Below are positions 6,422-8,088 of a stretch of 8,088 bases of DNA, piece by piece; position 1 is the stretch's first letter; every line of letters starts with the position of its first letter. Origin of the DNA: Thermoplasmata archaeon (GTDB lineage: Archaea; Thermoplasmatota; E2; UBA202; JdFR-43); the NCBI GenBank assembly GCA_021162305.1, contig JAGGYX010000206.1, positions 1 to 8,088 of the forward strand, read 5' to 3'. The position numbers were made by a program, and so were the translations under genes. Below the pieces are notes generated by a model. That model worked only from the letters and a program-made list of their open reading frames with translations, was not told where the DNA came from and did not search any database.

Positions 6422-6950
6422 CCCACAATCCAAATTCTTCTAATTTTTTCTTTCTTCTCTCTTTTTCAAGGTATCTATATACTGTTGAATGATTTGCTCC
6501 TTCAAGCAGCATTTCTATTGCTCTTCTTGCAAATTCTATCTCATCCATTCTCCCTATAATGGCAACGGTATGACCATAGATGGCTACATAAGCGCCAGTT
6601 ATCTCTTCTATAACTCTCCTTGCCTTTCCATCTTTTCCTATAACTCTGCCAGCAAGCCTTTTTATGTGGCTGCTCCTTTTCCCAGCCCAATCTCTTATAT
6701 CCAGCAATTCAAAATAATAGTCGTCGTTGAATAGCAATAAAGCTTTTTCTGGAGAAAAGCCACGAGCTATAGCACGAACAACATTTTCCGCATCCAGCTC
6801 TTTTAATGAATCATCTCCTTCTATTTTTACTTCTCCTGTTGAAGAATCGATAGTAAGCCTGATTCCATGTTTTTCTATTTCCTCTTTTGTTTTTCCATCT
6901 TTTCCTATTAACACAGCAATTCTTTCTCTTGGCACCTTAACATATCTCAT
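6408..6950 (-). CDS. Two-KH-domain RNA-binding protein, archaeal Dim2/Pno1 type
   Basis: The 180-residue product carries two KH domains. The first (about 1-46) has the RNA-binding GxxG loop as GKDG at residues 16-19 in VLIGKDGK; the second (about 95-150) has GKDG at 105-108 in GRVIGKDGKARRVIEEITGA. The linker motif ARGFSPEKAL (62-71) and the basic end with STVYRYLEKERR are characteristic of the archaeal counterpart of eukaryotic Dim2/Pno1, which binds the 3' region of small-subunit rRNA during maturation. I start it at 6950 because the protein then begins MRYVKVPRER, as usual for the family, and a GGTGAG lies just upstream. A start at 6995 in the same frame would add 15 residues read out of the RIO1 gene. 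The first 14 bases overlap the end of RIO1, suggesting translational coupling. Confidence 0.9.
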   Translation of the reverse strand: MRYVKVPRERIAVLIGKDGKTKEEIEKHGIRLTIDSSTGEVKIEGDDSLKELDAENVVRAIARGFSPEKALLLFNDDYYFELLDIRDWAGKRSSHIKRLAGRVIGKDGKARRVIEEITGAYVAIYGHTVAIIGRMDEIEFARRAIEMLLEGANHSTVYRYLEKERRKKKLEEFGLWEKGV

Positions 6951-7662
6951 CTTTCTCACCCACGATATATCTAAACAAGGACTCTTCATCAACACTTATA
7001 TATTTCCTGAAAAACTTCGTAATATTTTTAACATCTCTTTTTAAGAATTCAAAAGCCATTGGATTGTCGGTGCCAACAGTTTGTCCAACATCTATAATTA
7101 CAGGCTCTCCATCATGAATCAAAACATTATATTCAGAAAAATCAGCATGAACTATGCCTGCTTTATACATGAGGCGAAGATATTCAGCGAGTTTGCAAAA
7201 AACATATTCAGCATTTTCAATAGCGGCATTTTTAAGCAAAGGCGCAGCTTGACTGACGCTTCCAATATATTCCATAACTATAACATTGCCTTCATTGGCA
7301 ATTGGCTTTGGCACTCTAACGCCTGCGTCATACAATTTTTTTAGAGTATTGAATTCCTTTTTAGCCCATGCAAATATGATACTACGCCTGTCTTTTTTTA
7401 CTTTATAAAGGCTGTCATACATAAGATATTTTGAAATGTTTCGAAATGTGGATGTATTGATTCGATATATTTTCACTGCCACAAACTCGCCATCTCTTTT
7501 AGCTCTAAAAACATTTCCTTCTTTGCCAGTAGAAATGGGAAAATCGAAGGAGGAAATATAGCCTTTGCTCATCAATTTCCATAAGGATTGCAGGGTTGCT
7601 TTCTCAAAAACCTCTCCTTCTGTTTTGCTTAAAATTTCATCCAATTCCTTTTCCCAGCTCAT
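6937..7662 (-). CDS. rio1: RIO1-type atypical serine protein kinase/ATPase
   Basis: RIO1 kinases act in late small-ribosomal-subunit maturation, releasing factors such as Dim2 through an ATP-driven cycle. The 241-residue product has the RIO marks: nucleotide loop STGKEGN (44-50), ATP-binding Lys64 in VAVKIY, the RIO1-specific TSTFRNISKYL (70-80), hinge region VMEYIG (129-134), catalytic loop VHADFSEYN with Asp174 and Asn179, and metal-binding Asp191 in IIDVGQ. Archaeal RIO1 proteins are about 250 residues, so it is full length. RIO2 is excluded because the N-terminal winged helix is absent and the TSTFRN insertion is present. The ATG shares 4 bases with the aIF1A stop (ATGA) and has no clear ribosome-binding site, so it probably depends on translation of aIF1A. 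Its 3' end overlaps the KH-protein gene. Confidence 0.95.
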   Translation of the reverse strand: MSWEKELDEILSKTEGEVFEKATLQSLWKLMSKGYISSFDFPISTGKEGNVFRAKRDGEFVAVKIYRINTSTFRNISKYLMYDSLYKVKKDRRSIIFAWAKKEFNTLKKLYDAGVRVPKPIANEGNVIVMEYIGSVSQAAPLLKNAAIENAEYVFCKLAEYLRLMYKAGIVHADFSEYNVLIHDGEPVIIDVGQTVGTDNPMAFEFLKRDVKNITKFFRKYISVDEESLFRYIVGEKDEIC

Positions 7663-7967
7663 GTAAACACATTGACACTATCTGGCAATAAATTTCTTCT
7701 TACAAGATTTGCAACCTGTGTTGGAGTGTAGCGATATATGACATCTGCTTTTTCATCCTGAAAATCCCATGGTCTTATAATCAGCAAATCCCCATTTTTT
7801 ATCCATTTTCTCTTCTTTATTTTGCCAGGTATCCTCGCCATTCTTGTTTTTCCATCCTCGCATATAACGCGGAGCCTTCCAGCTCCCATATGCTGCTCTG
7901 CAATAGCAAACATCTCTCCCTTGCTTTTGTTGGGTAATGGCACTCTGAGTTCGCTTTCTCCTTCCAT
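7659..7967 (-). CDS. Translation initiation factor 1A (aIF1A)
   Basis: The 102-residue protein is the archaeal counterpart of eIF1A and bacterial IF1: an OB-fold that binds the decoding A site of the small ribosomal subunit and helps select the start codon. Typical segments are LRVPLPNKSKGEMFAIAEQ (residues 7-25), GAGRLRV (28-34), a DGKTRMARIPGK stretch (38-49) and WIKNGDLLIIRPWDFQDEKA (55-74), followed by the helical TPTQVANLVRR. The ATG at 7967 sits about 25 bases below a TATA-like box, consistent with a leaderless transcript. Another ATG four bases upstream, at 7971, is out of frame and opens only an unrelated 72-codon frame. The stop overlaps the RIO1 start by 4 bases. It heads a three-gene ribosome-biogenesis and initiation operon. 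Confidence 0.96.
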   Translation of the reverse strand: MEGESELRVPLPNKSKGEMFAIAEQHMGAGRLRVICEDGKTRMARIPGKIKKRKWIKNGDLLIIRPWDFQDEKADVIYRYTPTQVANLVRRNLLPDSVNVFT

Positions 7968-7988
7968 CCATAAGGTTAATTATAAGGG

Positions 7989-7995
7989 ATATAAG
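7989..7995 (-). promoter_or_regulatory. TATA-like box of the aIF1A-RIO1-Dim2 operon
   Basis: The minus strand reads CTTATAT, centred about 25 bases upstream of the aIF1A ATG at 7967. It fits the spacing of the other three promoters in the window. The surrounding sequence is A/T-rich and offers alternatives, so the exact box is less certain than its general position. Confidence 0.5.
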
Positions 7996-8088
7996 AATAT
8001 ATCGATATTCACCGGATGCTTTTGTTTTGTTATCAATTGCATGTTACTTAAAGTTACAGTTATAAGTCATCGTAATAATTTTTGGACA
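7996..8088. other. A/T-rich upstream region without a recognisable gene
   Basis: I see no coding sequence, tRNA or convincing small-RNA box here. It contains a GTTAC direct repeat (8043-8047 and 8053-8057) whose inner part, ACTT-A-AAGT, forms a short inverted repeat, and a TTATAAG box on the plus strand near 8060 that could serve a gene beyond the window. Any of these could arise by chance in A/T-rich DNA. Confidence 0.4.

Noticed and set aside
7753..7971. A 72-codon minus-strand frame starting 4 bases upstream of aIF1A
   Set aside because: It overlaps aIF1A out of frame, shows no family features, and the TATA spacing favours the ATG at 7967.
8040..8080. A possible C/D-box small RNA on the minus strand (ACGATGACT resembling a C box)
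   Set aside because: The C box has a mismatch, no CTGA D box lies at a suitable distance, and no C'/D' pair was found.
1..8088. CRISPR arrays, tRNA or rRNA genes, insertion sequences
   Set aside because: I found no regularly spaced repeats, cloverleaf sequences, conserved rRNA blocks, transposase motifs or paired terminal repeats.

Overview
The window comes from an archaeon. The clearest evidence is the right-hand, minus-strand cluster: translation initiation factor aIF1A, the atypical kinase RIO1 and a two-KH-domain Dim2/Pno1-type RNA-binding protein, joined by short overlaps. A/T-rich TATA boxes lie about 22-25 bases upstream of the first start codons, which points to leaderless mRNAs, while genes inside operons carry GGAG/GGTGA-type ribosome-binding sites. 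The DNA is A+T-rich, with AGA and ATA as the main Arg and Ile codons. A gingipain-like C25 protease, a REC/DUF835-like/winged-helix regulator and a two-domain protein disulfide oxidoreductase suggest a euryarchaeal lineage, perhaps Thermoplasmatota or relatives, and possibly a warm habitat. That placement is inference; there is no rRNA gene to test it.

Layout. Bases 2-1111 (+) hold the 3' part of a secreted-type C25 cysteine peptidase whose start lies outside the window. Bases 1159-4225 (+) are a tight three-gene signalling operon with two ATGA overlaps: a 97-residue three-helix membrane protein, a histidine kinase with three membrane helices and an unrecognised, apparently duplicated cytoplasmic module, and a response regulator with a winged-helix output. 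It runs tail-to-tail into a minus-strand protein disulfide oxidoreductase (4222-4872); the two stop codons interlock over 4 bases. A short divergent promoter region (4873-4957) also serves a plus-strand secreted or anchored serine hydrolase of the class C beta-lactamase/PBP4* type (4958-6256). A decayed DUF2283 gene (6279-about 6410) fills the gap before the minus-strand aIF1A-RIO1-Dim2 operon (7967 down to 6408). The last 120 bases hold the aIF1A promoter and no recognisable gene.

How the parts work together. The three plus-strand signalling genes probably form one membrane-to-DNA pathway: small membrane partner and kinase sense something, and the regulator changes transcription. Its targets are not visible; the neighbouring protease, oxidoreductase and hydrolase are candidates only by proximity. 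The minus-strand cluster is a housekeeping unit for small-ribosomal-subunit maturation and translation initiation. The most interesting material is the kinase sensor module with its partner protein, the REC/DUF835-like/winged-helix regulator, and the gene debris at 6200-6410.
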